From Siphonodentalium dalli (Eukaryota > Mollusca > Scaphopoda > Gadilida > Siphonodentaliidae), in contig CP136067.1 in assembly GCA_032622095.1 (NCBI GenBank), forward strand, positions 133,489,990 to 133,553,989: a stretch of DNA of 64,000 nucleotides. Reading direction: 5' to 3'. Position numbers and translations under genes: made by a program. This document shows positions 33,001-43,159 of the stretch, one piece after another. Under the pieces are notes generated by a model that saw only the letters and a program-made list of their open reading frames with translations, searched no databases and had not been told where the DNA came from. How positions within the stretch are numbered: the stretch's first letter is position 1; the number at the start of each line of letters is the position of its first letter.

Positions 33001-36000
33001 TGTCAAGGATGTTAACAATGACATGTAGATTGGAACGAGTCATTTTGGAGTCAATCGGCCAAAAAACATGGCCGCCAGCAGCCGTCTTGGATTTTACTCT
33101 TTGCATGACTAAATCCTTTAGCACGGGCTACAGGTCCTACTTTTAGTCTGATCATCATAAAATTTGTCAAGAATGTTAATAATCACATGTAGATGGGAAC
33201 GAGTCATTTTGGGGTCATTCGGCCAAAAAACATGGCCGTCAGCAGCCATCTTGGATTTTACTCTTTGTATGACTAAATCCTTTAGCACGGGCTACAGGTC
33301 GTACCTTTAGTCTGATCATTATAAAATTTGTCATGGCTGTTGATATTGGAATGTAGATGGGAACGAGTCATTTTGGGGTCATTCGGACAAAAAACATGGC
33401 CGCCAGCGGCCATCTTGGATTTCAAAATTTAATCCATTAGCACGGGCTACAGGTCGTACTGATTGTCTGATCATCATGAAATTTGTCATGGATGATAATA
33501 TTTACATGTAGATGGGAACGAGTAATTTTGGGGTCATTCGGCCAAAAAACATGGCCGCCAGCAGCCATCTTCGATTTTACTCTTTGCATGACTAAATCCT
33601 TTAGCACGGGCTACAGGTCGTACCTTTAGTCAGATCGTCATAAAATTTGTCATGGATGTTAACAATGACATGTAGATGGGAACGAGTCATTTTTGGGTTA
33701 TTCGGGCAAAAAACATGGCCGCCAGCAGCCATCTTGGATTTTACTCTTTGTATGACTAAATCCTTTAGCACGGGCTACAGGTCGTACCTTTAGTCTGATA
33801 ATCATGAAATTTATCATGGCTGTTGAAATTGGAATTTAGATGGGAACGAGTCATTTTGGGGTCATTCGGACAAAAAACATGGCCGCCAGTGGCCATCTTT
33901 GTTTTCAAAATTCAATCCATTAGCACGGGCCACAGGTCGCACTGTTCGTCTGATCATCATGAAATTTGTCATGGATGTTAATATTGACATGTAGATGGGA
34001 ACGAGTAATTTTGGGGTCATTCGGCCCAAAAACATGGCCGCCAGCAGCCATCTTGGATTTTACTCTTTGTATGACTAAATTCTTTAGCACGGGCTACAGG
34101 TCGTACCTTTAGTCTGATCATCATGAAATTTGTCATGGATGTTAACAATGACATGTAGATTGGAACGAGTCATTTTGGAGTCAATCGGCCAAAAAACATG
34201 GCCGCCAGCAGCCGTCTTGGATTTTACTCTTTGCATGACTAAATCCTTTAGCACGGGCTACAGGTCCTACTTTTAGTCTGATCATCATAAAATTTGTCAA
34301 GAATGTTAATAATCACATGTAGATGGGAACGAGTCATTTTGGGGTCATTCGGCCAAAAAACATGGCCGTCAGCAGCCATCTTGGATTTTACTCTTTGTAT
34401 GACTAAATCCTTTAGCACGGGCTACAGGTCGTACCTTTAGTCTGATCATTATAAAATTTGTCATGGCTGTTGATATTGGAATGTAGATGGGAACGAGTCA
34501 TTTTGGGGTCATTCGGACAAAAAACATGGCCGCCAGCGGCCATCTTGGATTTCAAAATTTAATCCATTAGCACGGGCTACAGGTCGTACTGATTGTCTGA
34601 TCATCATGAAATTTGTCATGGATGATAATATTTACATGTAGATGGGAACGAGTAATTTTGGGGTCATTCGGCCAAAAAACATGGCCACCAGCAGCCATCT
34701 TAGATTTTACTCTTTGTATGACTAAATTCTTTATCACGGGCTGCAGGTCGTACCTTTAGTCTGATCATCATAAAATTTGTCATGGATGTTAACAATGACA
34801 TCTAGATGGGAACGAGTAATTTTGGGGTCAATCGGCCAAAAAACATGGTCGCCAGCAGCCATCTTGGATTTTACTCTTTGTATGACTAAATCCTTTAGCA
34901 CGGGCTACAGGTTGTATCTTTAGTCTGATCATCATAAAAATTTTCATGAATGTTAATAATGACATGTAGATGGGAACGAGTCATTTTGGGGTCATTCGGC
35001 CGAAAAACATGGCCGCCAGCAGCCATCTTGGATTTTACTTTTCTCTTCATGTCTATAAACTAGTATTAGACATTCAACTTTCCACATTCCTAATCGCTCC
35101 ATTGACTGTAATACATTAAATTATTCCCTTTCCAAGTTGAGCTACAGTGTCATTGACACTTTCATTCATGGATGTTAACAATGACATGTAGATGGGAACG
35201 AGTCATTTTGGGGTCATTCGGCAAAAAACATGGCCGCCAGCAGCCATTTTAGATTTTACTCTTTGTATGACTAAATCCTTTAGCACGGGCTACAGGTCTT
35301 ACCTTTAGTCTGATCATCATGAAATTTGTCATGGCTGTTGAAATTGGAATGTAGATGGGAACGAGTCATTTTGGGGTCATTTGGACAAACAATATGGCTG
35401 CCAGTGGCCATCTTGAATTTCAAAATTCAATCCATTAGCACGGGCTACAGGTCGTATCTTTGGTCCGATCTTTATGAAATTTGTCATGAATGTTGACATT
35501 GTCATGTAGATGGGAACGAGTTATTTTGGGGTCGTTCGGCAAAAAACATGGCGACCAGCCGCCATTTTGGATTTCAAAATTCAATCCATTGGCGCGGGCT
35601 ACAGGTCATACTGCTTGTCTGATCATCATATTGACATGTAGATGGGAACGGGTCATTTTTGGGTCATTCGGCCAAAAAAAATGGCCACCAGAAGCCATCT
35701 TGGATTTAACTCTTTGCATGACTAAATCCTTCGGCGTGGCCTACATGTCGTAGCTTTGGTCACATCTTCATGAAATTTGTTACGGATGTTAACAATGACA
35801 TGTAGATGGGAATTATTCATTTTGGAGTCATTTGGCCAAAAAACATGGCTGCCAGCTGCCATCTTGGATTTTACTCTTTGCATGACTAAATCCTTTGACA
35901 CAGGCTACAGGTCATATCATTTGTCAGATCATCATGAAATTTGTACTGGATGTTAATAATGACATGTAGATGGGAACGATTCATTTTGGGGTCATTCGGC

Positions 36001-37020
36001 AAAAAACATGGCCGCCAGCAGCCATTTTGGATTTTACTCTTTGTATGACTAAATCCTTTAGCACGGGCTACAGGTCTTACCTTTAGTCTGATCATCATGA
36101 AATTTGTCATGGCTGTTGAAATTGGAATGTAGATGGGAACGAGTCATTTTGGGGTCATTTGGACAAACAACATGGCTGCCAGCGGCCATCTTGAATTTCA
36201 AAATTCAATCCATTAGCACGGGCTACAGGTCGTATCTTTGGTCCGATCTTTATGAAATTTGTCATGAATGTTGACATTGTCATGTAGATGGGAACGAGTT
36301 ATTTTGGGGTCGTTCGGCAAAAAACATGGCGACCAGCCGCCATTTTGGATTTCAAAATTCAATCCATTGGCGCGGGCTACAGGTCATACTGCTTGTCTGA
36401 TCATCATATTGACATGTAGATGGGAACGGGTCATTTTTGGGTCATTCGGCCAAAATAAATGGCCACCAGAAGCCATCTTGGATTTAACTCTTTGCATGAC
36501 TAAATCCTTCGGCGTGGCCTACATGTCGTAGCTTTGGTCACATCTTCATGAAATTTGTTACGGATGTTAACAATGACATGTAGATGGGAATTATTCATTT
36601 TGGAGTCATTTGGCCAAAAAACATGGCTGCCAGCAGCCATCTTGGATTTTACTCTTTGCATGACTAAATCCTTTGACACAGGCTACAGGTCGTATCATTT
36701 GTCAGATCATCATGAAAGTTGTACTGGATGTTAATAATGACATGTAAATGGGAACGAGTCTTTTTGGGGTCATTTGGCAGAAAAACATGGCTGCCAGCGG
36801 CCATCTTAGATTTTACTCTTTGCATAACTAGGCCTTTCAACTTTCCACATTCCTAATCACTCCATTGACTTTAACACATGAAATTATTCCCTTTCCAAGT
36901 TGAGCTACAGTGTCATTGACACTTTCATTTACACTCCTTTTTAATCTCTCAATTCATTGCTCATCACAAAAAATTACCTTCTTTACAAAGTTGAGCTATA
37001 GTGTCATTGACACTTTCATA
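30033..37020 (+). mobile_element. Tandem-array element D, large composite (~7 kb)
   Basis: Hairpin heads (AGCTCAACTTTACTTTGTAA / TTTGAGCT plus CCGTGTGTGCGTG-like tract) occur at about 30034, 31260 and 32518, so at least three elements are joined or nested. About 40 units of ~155-165 bp follow with CACGGGCTACAGGTCGTACC, GAAATTTGTCATGG, TGTAGATGGGAACGAGTCAT and ACATGGCCGCCAGC. Tail hairpins AGTGTCATTGACACT lie at about 35145, 36910 and 37000. Frames through units yield repeat peptides (e.g. CRWERVILGSFG), not genes. It fills most of a CCT5 intron. Confidence 0.85.
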
Positions 37021-37520
37021 TTTATATACATTTAGCGAAAAAGCCACTTTTGTAAATGTTTTTAAATCGAAAAGTGTATCGTGACAAAACAAGCCCAAAA
37101 TATCCCATAACACCCTTGGCAAAAGTTAACAGGAACAATTTCTCTTTATATTGAAACCCGATGATGTATTAAGTCAATCCTGCGCGAGTCCAAATGCGCC
37201 CAAAACATTGCGCGTTCTTCTTTCCGAAACTGATGACGTGTCGATGTAATTATGAGGCTGCAGTTATGAGCTGTTGCGCGTTCACCGAGAAATAAATGCA
37301 ACTAGCCACGTGGGCGCCGACCAATCAGAAAGCTGGATTTAGTGATAATCACACTTAGTATGTAAATATAATGGAATAGCACACAATAATGCCAAATTTA
37401 ATTATTTTCATAAATGTTATATCCAAATCGATTCCGGTAGGCAGAAAAGAGCCTGAAGGCAATATTTATTTCACCAGTATCCTGCTCACTACTAACGTAA
37501 TATTCTTGATTCTTTGTTAG

Positions 37521-37658
37521 ATAATTGAAGAAGCTAAGAGGAGTCTACACGATGCATTGTGTGTGATTAGGAACATTGTGAAGGATAACAGAATAGTGTA
37601 TGGTGGAGGAGCGGTTGAAATTTCCTGCTCGTTGGCCGTAGAACAAGCTGCCGATAAG
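37521..37658 (+). CDS. CCT5: CCT5 exon: intermediate and equatorial domain with catalytic Asp, about residues 394-439
   Basis: Forty-six codons reading [18 protein letters not shown], then [20 protein letters not shown] and QAADK. The Asp of SLHDAL corresponds to the intermediate-domain catalytic aspartate of chaperonins (GroEL Asp398), and GGGAVEI is the nucleotide-binding glycine loop; both are intact, so the allele looks functional. The acceptor is TTTGTTAG ending at 37520 and the donor is AAG/GTGAAT at 37659. Phase 0 at both ends. The preceding 8.6-kb intron is mostly tandem-array repeat; the following 1.2-kb intron carries TA-type and hAT-type palindromic elements and one TTAA element. 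Confidence 0.96.
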
Positions 37659-37693
37659 GTGAATCTTTATAGTCACTAAAATTTCAAGCTAAG

Positions 37694-37868
37694 TACAGTA
37701 ATGCCCTAAATAATCGACTCCTTAGCCACAGCAGAATTATGGGTAACTTTTCAGGATTTAGTCGGAAATATGGCTTGTTGCCAACAAGCCATATTTCTGA
37801 CTAAATCCTGAAAAGTAACCCATAATTCTGCTGTGGTTAAGGAGTCGATTATTTAGGTCATTACTGTA
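37694..37868. mobile_element. TA-flanked palindromic element (family C)
   Basis: TA-CAGTAATGCCCTAAATAA at the left and its inverse at the right. The hairpin closes directly on GGCTTGTTGCCAACAAGCC, so the usual tip is deleted. It begins 36 bp past the CCT5 donor. Confidence 0.85.
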
Positions 37869-37982
37869 ACGCAGGGCCAGTGCTCTGATAAGGTGAGCTC
37901 TTGGTGTCTATTCACGAAAGGTTCAGTCTAAATATGACTGAATAAGTTGCTTTCTTGGTCTAGATTTGATTTGTTTCATGAC

Positions 37983-38354
37983 ATAAATTTAATACCAGAT
38001 ATTTTGGCCAAGCAATTCTGCCTGTTCATGTTAGTCGTGTACAAGCCTTGAAATAGTGTGCCTGTCATTTGCAGAATGAGGTCCCCAGAGGGTGAATTTA
38101 GTGATGCTACCCCGCATAGTGGGCTAGCATCACCAAATTCACCCTCTGGGAACCTCATTCTGCTGAGGTGTAAGCAGAATGAGGTTCTCAGAGGGTGAAG
38201 TTGGTGATGCTAGCCTGCTATGCGGGGTAGCATCACTACATTCACCCTCTGGGGACCTCATTCTTCAAATGACAGACATACTATTAAAGGCTTGTACACA
38301 ACCAACATGAACAGGCAGAATTGTGCTCGGCCAAAATATCCGGTATTAAATTTA
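37983..38354. mobile_element. Family B element inside a larger palindrome
   Basis: Outer arms TAAATTTAATACC(A/G)GATA and GGCAGAATT..CCTGTTCATG extend ~60 bp beyond the usual CAAGCCTTGAAATAG ends, so the whole 370 bp folds back. Two hairpins lie inside (apexes GCATAGTGGGCTAGC and GCTAGCCTGCTATGCGG). Confidence 0.8.
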
Positions 38355-38380
38355 GTGGCAGCTCATTCTTTTGTTCATGG

Positions 38381-38643
38381 CTAACCCTTCCATGACTGAA
38401 GCTTCCAGAAATTTTGCGAAAACCCTGTGCCAATGCATTCTCTTATTTATGCGAGTCTCCCATAGGAAGCCTCGCATATATAAGAGAATGCCTTGGCCTA
38501 ATAATAGTTACCTTGACCTTGTAAGTCAGTGCATTCTCTTATATATGCAAAGCTCCCTATGGGAGACTCTCATATATCAGGGAATACATTGGCACAGGAT
38601 CTTTAATGCTCCACCAGTGCAGCTCCCATCATTGTTGGGTTAA
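38381..38643. mobile_element. TTAA element type a, two hairpins
   Basis: Left CTAACCCTTCCATGACTGA, right TTGTTGGGTTAA. Hairpins with GAGTCTCCCATAGGAAGCCTC and inverse apexes around a TTACCTTGACCTTGTAAG spacer. Confidence 0.7.
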
Positions 38644-38894
38644 ATAACTGTCATAGTCGTCACACTAGTCCAGTGTAAAACTTGAAATGACTAGCATTGT
38701 AGTAATACCATAGTCTTATATTTCCGATCAGATGATTCGGATTCGACAATGATGATTCCATGAAAGTTGCTGATATAACAATTGGTTAATCAAGTAAAGG
38801 TCTACACAAGTGGAAACTAACAAGAAAATGTGTCAAAACAATAGTACTATGACAAAGCTTTGAACTTTTAGAACAAAACTTGTTTATATTTCAG

Positions 38895-39075
38895 ATCTCC
38901 ACGTTAGAACAATATGCCATGAGAGCATTCTCGGAAGCTTTAGAGGCTGTACCTCTCGCGCTTGCAGAAAACAGTGGTTACGCTCCAATACAAACGTTAG
39001 CGGAGATCAAATCTCAACAACTTATACAGAACAATCCCAGACTGGGTATCGACTGCCTCGGCAAGGAAACAAACG
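38895..39075 (+). CDS. CCT5: CCT5 exon: C-terminal equatorial domain, about residues 440-500
   Basis: Reads [39 protein letters not shown], then [14 protein letters not shown] and one base of a split codon. [16 protein letters not shown] and GIDC are conserved equatorial segments that carry inter-ring and nucleotide contacts in CCT subunits. The acceptor is ATTTCAG ending at 38894 and the donor is GTAAGC at 39076. The split codon (G/AC, Asp) is completed at 40610, matching the TNDMK of the human protein. Confidence 0.96.
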
Positions 39076-40073
39076 GTAAGCTATATTTTAGGGAGCTGCA
39101 TTAGCACAGTCGTTTAAGCGACGTGGTAGAAGGACTTTAAGGCCTGCTTAATTTTCGATCACATTATATAAAATATATGCTATATTATATACCATTTGAA
39201 AGAGGAAGCTACAAAACATTGTATTATCAACTTATCGGTGTAATAAACTGTGAACATGTTGTTTTTGTTGAGGTACCGACATGTGTTCTGTGCTTAAGTT
39301 TCATCTGGACTTTCCTGCAAAGTCTATTATCTTCTATCTATTATAAAGGGGAATAAATAAATGAAAAGTGAAATGGGCAAATGTTTCTATGATTTCAGCT
39401 ATTTTCTATTGCTCTACGGGCTCCTTCTGCGACACAGGCGATCCAAACGACGATGAATTATAGTATTTTAATCATATTTTATGGCATAGATTGTTATTAA
39501 AACGTAAATCAAGGCAATATTAAAAAAAACTATAATTGGTGACTCGAAAATTAAATGGGCCTTTAAAATCTGATGAGAATCAGAACCATGATTCTCGGTT
39601 TGATTCTCATATTTAAAAAGCAGATTCGCTGTAGAAATGCTATATTTTGATTCTTGCAAATTTTGATGGATTTTAAGGCCTGGCACCGTGCCGACTACCT
39701 CACAGTGAAATGGAAACTTCTCTGCAATAATTTCTGCATGAGTTTGAATCCACCCTGTGTTGCAAAAATCAGGTCATTTTGTCTAGGCAAACCACCCTAC
39801 ATGCGGGATTGCCTGCCCCCTTTGGTTCATAATTTGACCCAATGATTGGCCAACTAGTAACTATGGTGATTGCATCATTCAACTTTACTTTCCATTCATT
39901 TCTGGTGTTCAGATTTAGAAAATTCAATAAGTTTAAGAAAAATAAGACAATATGAAGGTTACTTTCCATGAAGACAATTAGATATGCTAATTAACATTAA
40001 TTTAAAATTTGCTTTCCTGGATCATTTACAGATAAATGTTGTGATTTATCGATAGGAAGTTATTATTGTTCGG
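39076..40073. other. CCT5 intron sequence; one short AGAATC palindrome
   Basis: Only GATGAGAATCAGAACC..GGTTTGATTCTCAT (about 39571-39610) stands out. Open frames here are short and overlap on both strands. Confidence 0.4.
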
Positions 40074-40478
40074 TTAACCCCTTTACCCAACAAACCGGCC
40101 AAAAACGGCCAAATAAAGCTGCAACAGCCTAAATTATCTTGGGTCTGTCTCAATAAAACCATACAAATATGGATATCATTGGAATCGGCTCATTGACCAC
40201 ATTGTGATGGTTACAGTTATGCCCTGTGCCAATGCATTCTCTTATATATGCGAGTCGACCATAGGTCGCCTCGCATATATAATAAGAGAATGCATTGGCC
40301 TAAAAAAAATCTTTTTTTTAACACTTTTTACCATTTTTTCTTACATTCTTTAACAATTTTATAATTTTTAATGTGTTAAGCCAATACATTCTCTTATATA
40401 TGCGAGGCGACCTATGGTCGACTCGCATATATAAGAGAATGCATTGGCACAGGGCCGTTCTGTTGGGTAAAGGGTTAA
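40074..40478. mobile_element. TTAA element type b
   Basis: TTAA 40074-40077 and 40475-40478. CCCTTTACCCAACAAACCGG end; long left subterminal region as in 19077-19441, then two opposed hairpins. Same orientation as that copy. Confidence 0.9.
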
Positions 40479-40609
40479 CAAGTTAGGTCTTTCATTTGGA
40501 GTCTTGATTGATTATGACTTTATACAGACCTTGGATAAATTGTTGCACTCAATGTGAACTTGTTAGGTCATATTGAGAACGTAATGGTAAATCTTCCTGA
40601 TTTTTACAG

Positions 40610-40737
40610 ACATGAAGGAACAACATGTTGTTGAGACATTGTCAGCGAAGAGGGCACAGTTCTTGCTCGCCGTTCAACTCGCCAAAATGATCCTGAAAAT
40701 TGATGATGTAAGGATATCTGGTGGTGATGATGGTATG
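40610..40737 (+). CDS. CCT5: CCT5 exon: last fully coding exon, C-terminal end
   Basis: Two bases complete the Asp codon; the exon then reads [38 protein letters not shown] and DDGM. MILKIDD is the family's conserved C-terminal helix, and human CCT5 ends nine residues after it. The acceptor is TTTTTACAG ending at 40609 and the donor is ATG/GTAAGT at 40738. Adding all eight exons to the ~110 missing residues gives about 541-542, the normal length, so little or no coding sequence should remain. If the donor were skipped, translation would continue for 41 unrelated residues to a stop at 40861; that is less likely because the donor is strong. Confidence 0.94.
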
Positions 40738-41123
40738 GTAAGTATCTGCTACAGATATCAAAGATACTATCTATGGTATCTAAATTTTAAAAAATGTTTC
40801 AACAATAAACATAACATGCTATTAACAGTAGACTACAAAATCTTTGCTGCATTGCACAGCTGAGTATATTACTCTTCAGATGGTCTGAAGTCATTATAAA
40901 TTTTATAGATTTAATAGAGATGTCAAGATTCAGCATAAACAATACCAGCGATTAGTTGACAGCTCTGCTAGATAATTGATATTAATGGGTCAGCAGTGCG
41001 ATGGTTTATCTTGATGGCTGTGTTGTTGTTAGAATTTGATACATTATCATTGTAAAATTAAATTGGACTCTATTAAACCAAGTATTCCATGTCTGGGTCA
41101 CCTTTTCACAATTAATCCAAGGC

Positions 41124-41190
41124 TGCGATGGTGCAGCATTACAGATCCTGTGCCAGTGCATTCTCTTATATATGCGAGTCACCCTATTTG
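41124..41190. mobile_element. Fragment of TTAA element type a
   Basis: GGTGCAGCATTACAGATCCT and GTGCCAGTGCATTCTCTTAT, then ATATGCGAGTC; no termini remain. Confidence 0.5.
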
Positions 41191-41261
41191 ACCCGTAAAT
41201 TCCAATAATTTGTGTTATGTACATTTGTCTATAATAATACATAGCAGTATAGCTATAAGTA

Positions 41262-41359
41262 ATGTTAATTTGAGACTATAGATACTTCCCAGAATATGAG
41301 GCCTAACCAGAATGAGGTCCTCTGGGGACCTCATTCTGCAAATATAAATCCAGGCTTGA
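41262..41359. mobile_element. Family B element, right fragment
   Basis: GACTATAGATACTTCCCAGA joins AACCAGAATGAGGTCC and a collapsed hairpin ending CAGGCTTG. Matches the right part of 59131-59563. Confidence 0.6.
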
Positions 41360-42089
41360 TTGCTATAGTAACTGTTTAACATTGATATAATAGATGTATA
41401 TTCATGTAAATAACCAAATATACAGGGTAATTCAAATAAAATACTTGGGTCATTGAAAAAAATGGCCCACGTTAGACCATTTTATTTTGGTTTTGGATTT
41501 CACCATTGTTGTCAAACAGTAACACGAAAATAGGAAACTGTCACGTGGAAATTAGTTCTGTTCCAAAATTGAATAGGAGCTAAATACAACAGTGGGTATC
41601 AAAATCAAAAGACCATAGGCAACGATAACTATCGGGTATATTGTCACCACAGGCTGTCCAAACCACCCCAAGTTTGTTGGTCACATGTGTTGAAATTTTC
41701 TATAAAAGATCAATCGAAAAGGTATAAAATCAAATTCGGGTATGCAAACCAAAGCAAAATACAGTTTGACAAGCAGCGTAAATTGGCCATGTTATGATGA
41801 TTATTTGAAGTTTTATTGGCTATCATCGATTGTGGTACATATACAGTCTGTAATTAGTCAGCTGAATAAAACTTTCTACGATTGTTTGGGAGAGCATTTT
41901 ATATTTTTGTTTTGACCCTATTTACATTCTGTATTTTTATATGGATATATGAACCGGATATGTAGTTCTGTGTGGTGTTCGAAATGCTTGTGCCGATAAA
42001 ATAAAAATAAAATATGCTCATCCCAATAAAGGTTATAAAAGGTGAACAAATAATAATAGATGGGTCAATTCAAAATGTTGACAATGATA

Positions 42090-42725
42090 ATATATCATTC
42101 TAGGTAGTGCCTATATGATGTACAGCTAGTACAATGTCATAATTTGTCATTCTTTATATCAGATTAAGTTAGATTATATCCATTACAAAGTTCTCCCTAC
42201 ATTTTCTGGAACACGGAAGGTATAATAACCCATACTTACTATGGGCAGAAAAGTTTTTTAAATTAAACCCTCGCTCCCTCATTGATTTAACACTTTATCC
42301 AACAGAACGGCCCTGTGCCAATGCATTCTCTTATATATGCGAGTCGACCATAGGTCGCCTCGCATATATAAGAGAATGCATTGGCTTAACGCTTATTAAA
42401 AACGATAAAATGTCAAAAAATGTAGAAAAATATTATAAAAATTGTTAAAAAATGTAAGAAAAATGCATTCTCTTATATATGCGATGCGACCTATGGTCGA
42501 CTCGCATATATAAGAGAATGCATTGGCACAGGGCATAACTGTAACCATCACAATGTGGTCAATGAACCGGTTCCAATGATATCCATATTTGTATGGTGTT
42601 ATTGAGACAGACCGAAGATATTTTAGGCTGTTGAAGCTTTATTTGGGCGTTTTTGGCCGTTTTGTTGGGTAAAGGGTTAAATCAAAATTGCCTGAAAATC
42701 AAATATCTTTTTTTTTTTGGCCTCG
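42090..42725. repeat. Dispersed repeat interrupted by a TTAA element
   Basis: Relative of 13800-14125; the two halves (to 42286 and from 42681) are continuous with each other in that copy. Confidence 0.65.
42287..42680. mobile_element. TTAA element type b, opposite orientation
   Basis: TTAA 42287-42290 and 42677-42680. Left end is decayed (CACTTTATCCAACAG); two hairpins near the left and the long subterminal region (CATAACTGTAACCATCAC to TTTTGTTGGGTAAAGGG) at the right. Confidence 0.9.
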
Positions 42726-42957
42726 CATTATTTGGGGACAATTGTGTTGTGTAAAAATCTGTCAATTTTTGCGAGAATGAATATGATAATCAATTACAGA
42801 AGTACATGAAATTGTGGAATTTCTCAACAATCAAAATTCTTCCTTTCATCAGAAGGCATCCTGATTATTCTGAATGTTATTTCAAAATCATTTCACTCAA
42901 AACAATTTGTGTTATTTTTCTGATGTCCATAAACATAGTTGTTTATTTCTCTTTCAG

Positions 42958-43155
42958 TGATAATAGAGAGTTAGAGAAACAGGTCATTCATCACTCATCT
43001 CCGAAAGCTGTCTCCATTCCATCTGACCACACCAACGTGCTTACTTCTGCAGCAGATCTCGACAATTTGATTAATTCATGATTTTGATGGTATTTTTCCT
43101 GTTTATAGTAAATGTTTGAATGGTAGTAAACTGAATAAATCATATTCCTTCTATC
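42958..43155 (+). CDS. CCT5: Probable CCT5 terminal exon: stop codon followed by 3' UTR
   Basis: A strong acceptor (pyrimidine-rich tract then CTTTCAG, ending at 42957) is followed at once by TGA TAA TAG. Spliced in phase 0 to the exon ending at 40737, the protein would stop right after DDGM, at the expected family length. The remainder would be 3' UTR up to a polyadenylation signal at 43134 and cleavage near 43150-43160. The evidence is splice-site quality, phase, protein length and the downstream signal; no transcript is available. An alternative acceptor at about 42798 would add a long hydrophobic tail unlike any CCT5 and was not favoured. Confidence 0.55.
43134..43139 (+). terminator. Polyadenylation signal AATAAA, probably CCT5
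   Basis: Canonical AATAAA 177 bp after the proposed terminal stop codon, followed by a T-rich stretch. A second AATAAA lies at about 43364 and could be an alternative site. Confidence 0.5.
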
Positions 43156-43159
43156 CCGG

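Noticed and set aside
30326-36531. Repeated open frames such as ...CRWERVILGSFG... on both strands in the tandem arrays (also 47197-49850 and 14503-15374).
   Set aside because: They recur once per ~157-bp unit, lack consistent starts and appear on both strands; they are by-products of the repeat unit.
30033-37020. CRISPR-like array.
   Set aside because: Repeats are whole ~157-bp diverged units without short constant repeats and unique spacers, and the DNA is eukaryotic.
42806-43081. 91-codon plus-strand frame as a longer CCT5 C-terminus.
   Set aside because: CCT5 is already at full length at 40737, and this hydrophobic text is unlike any chaperonin tail.
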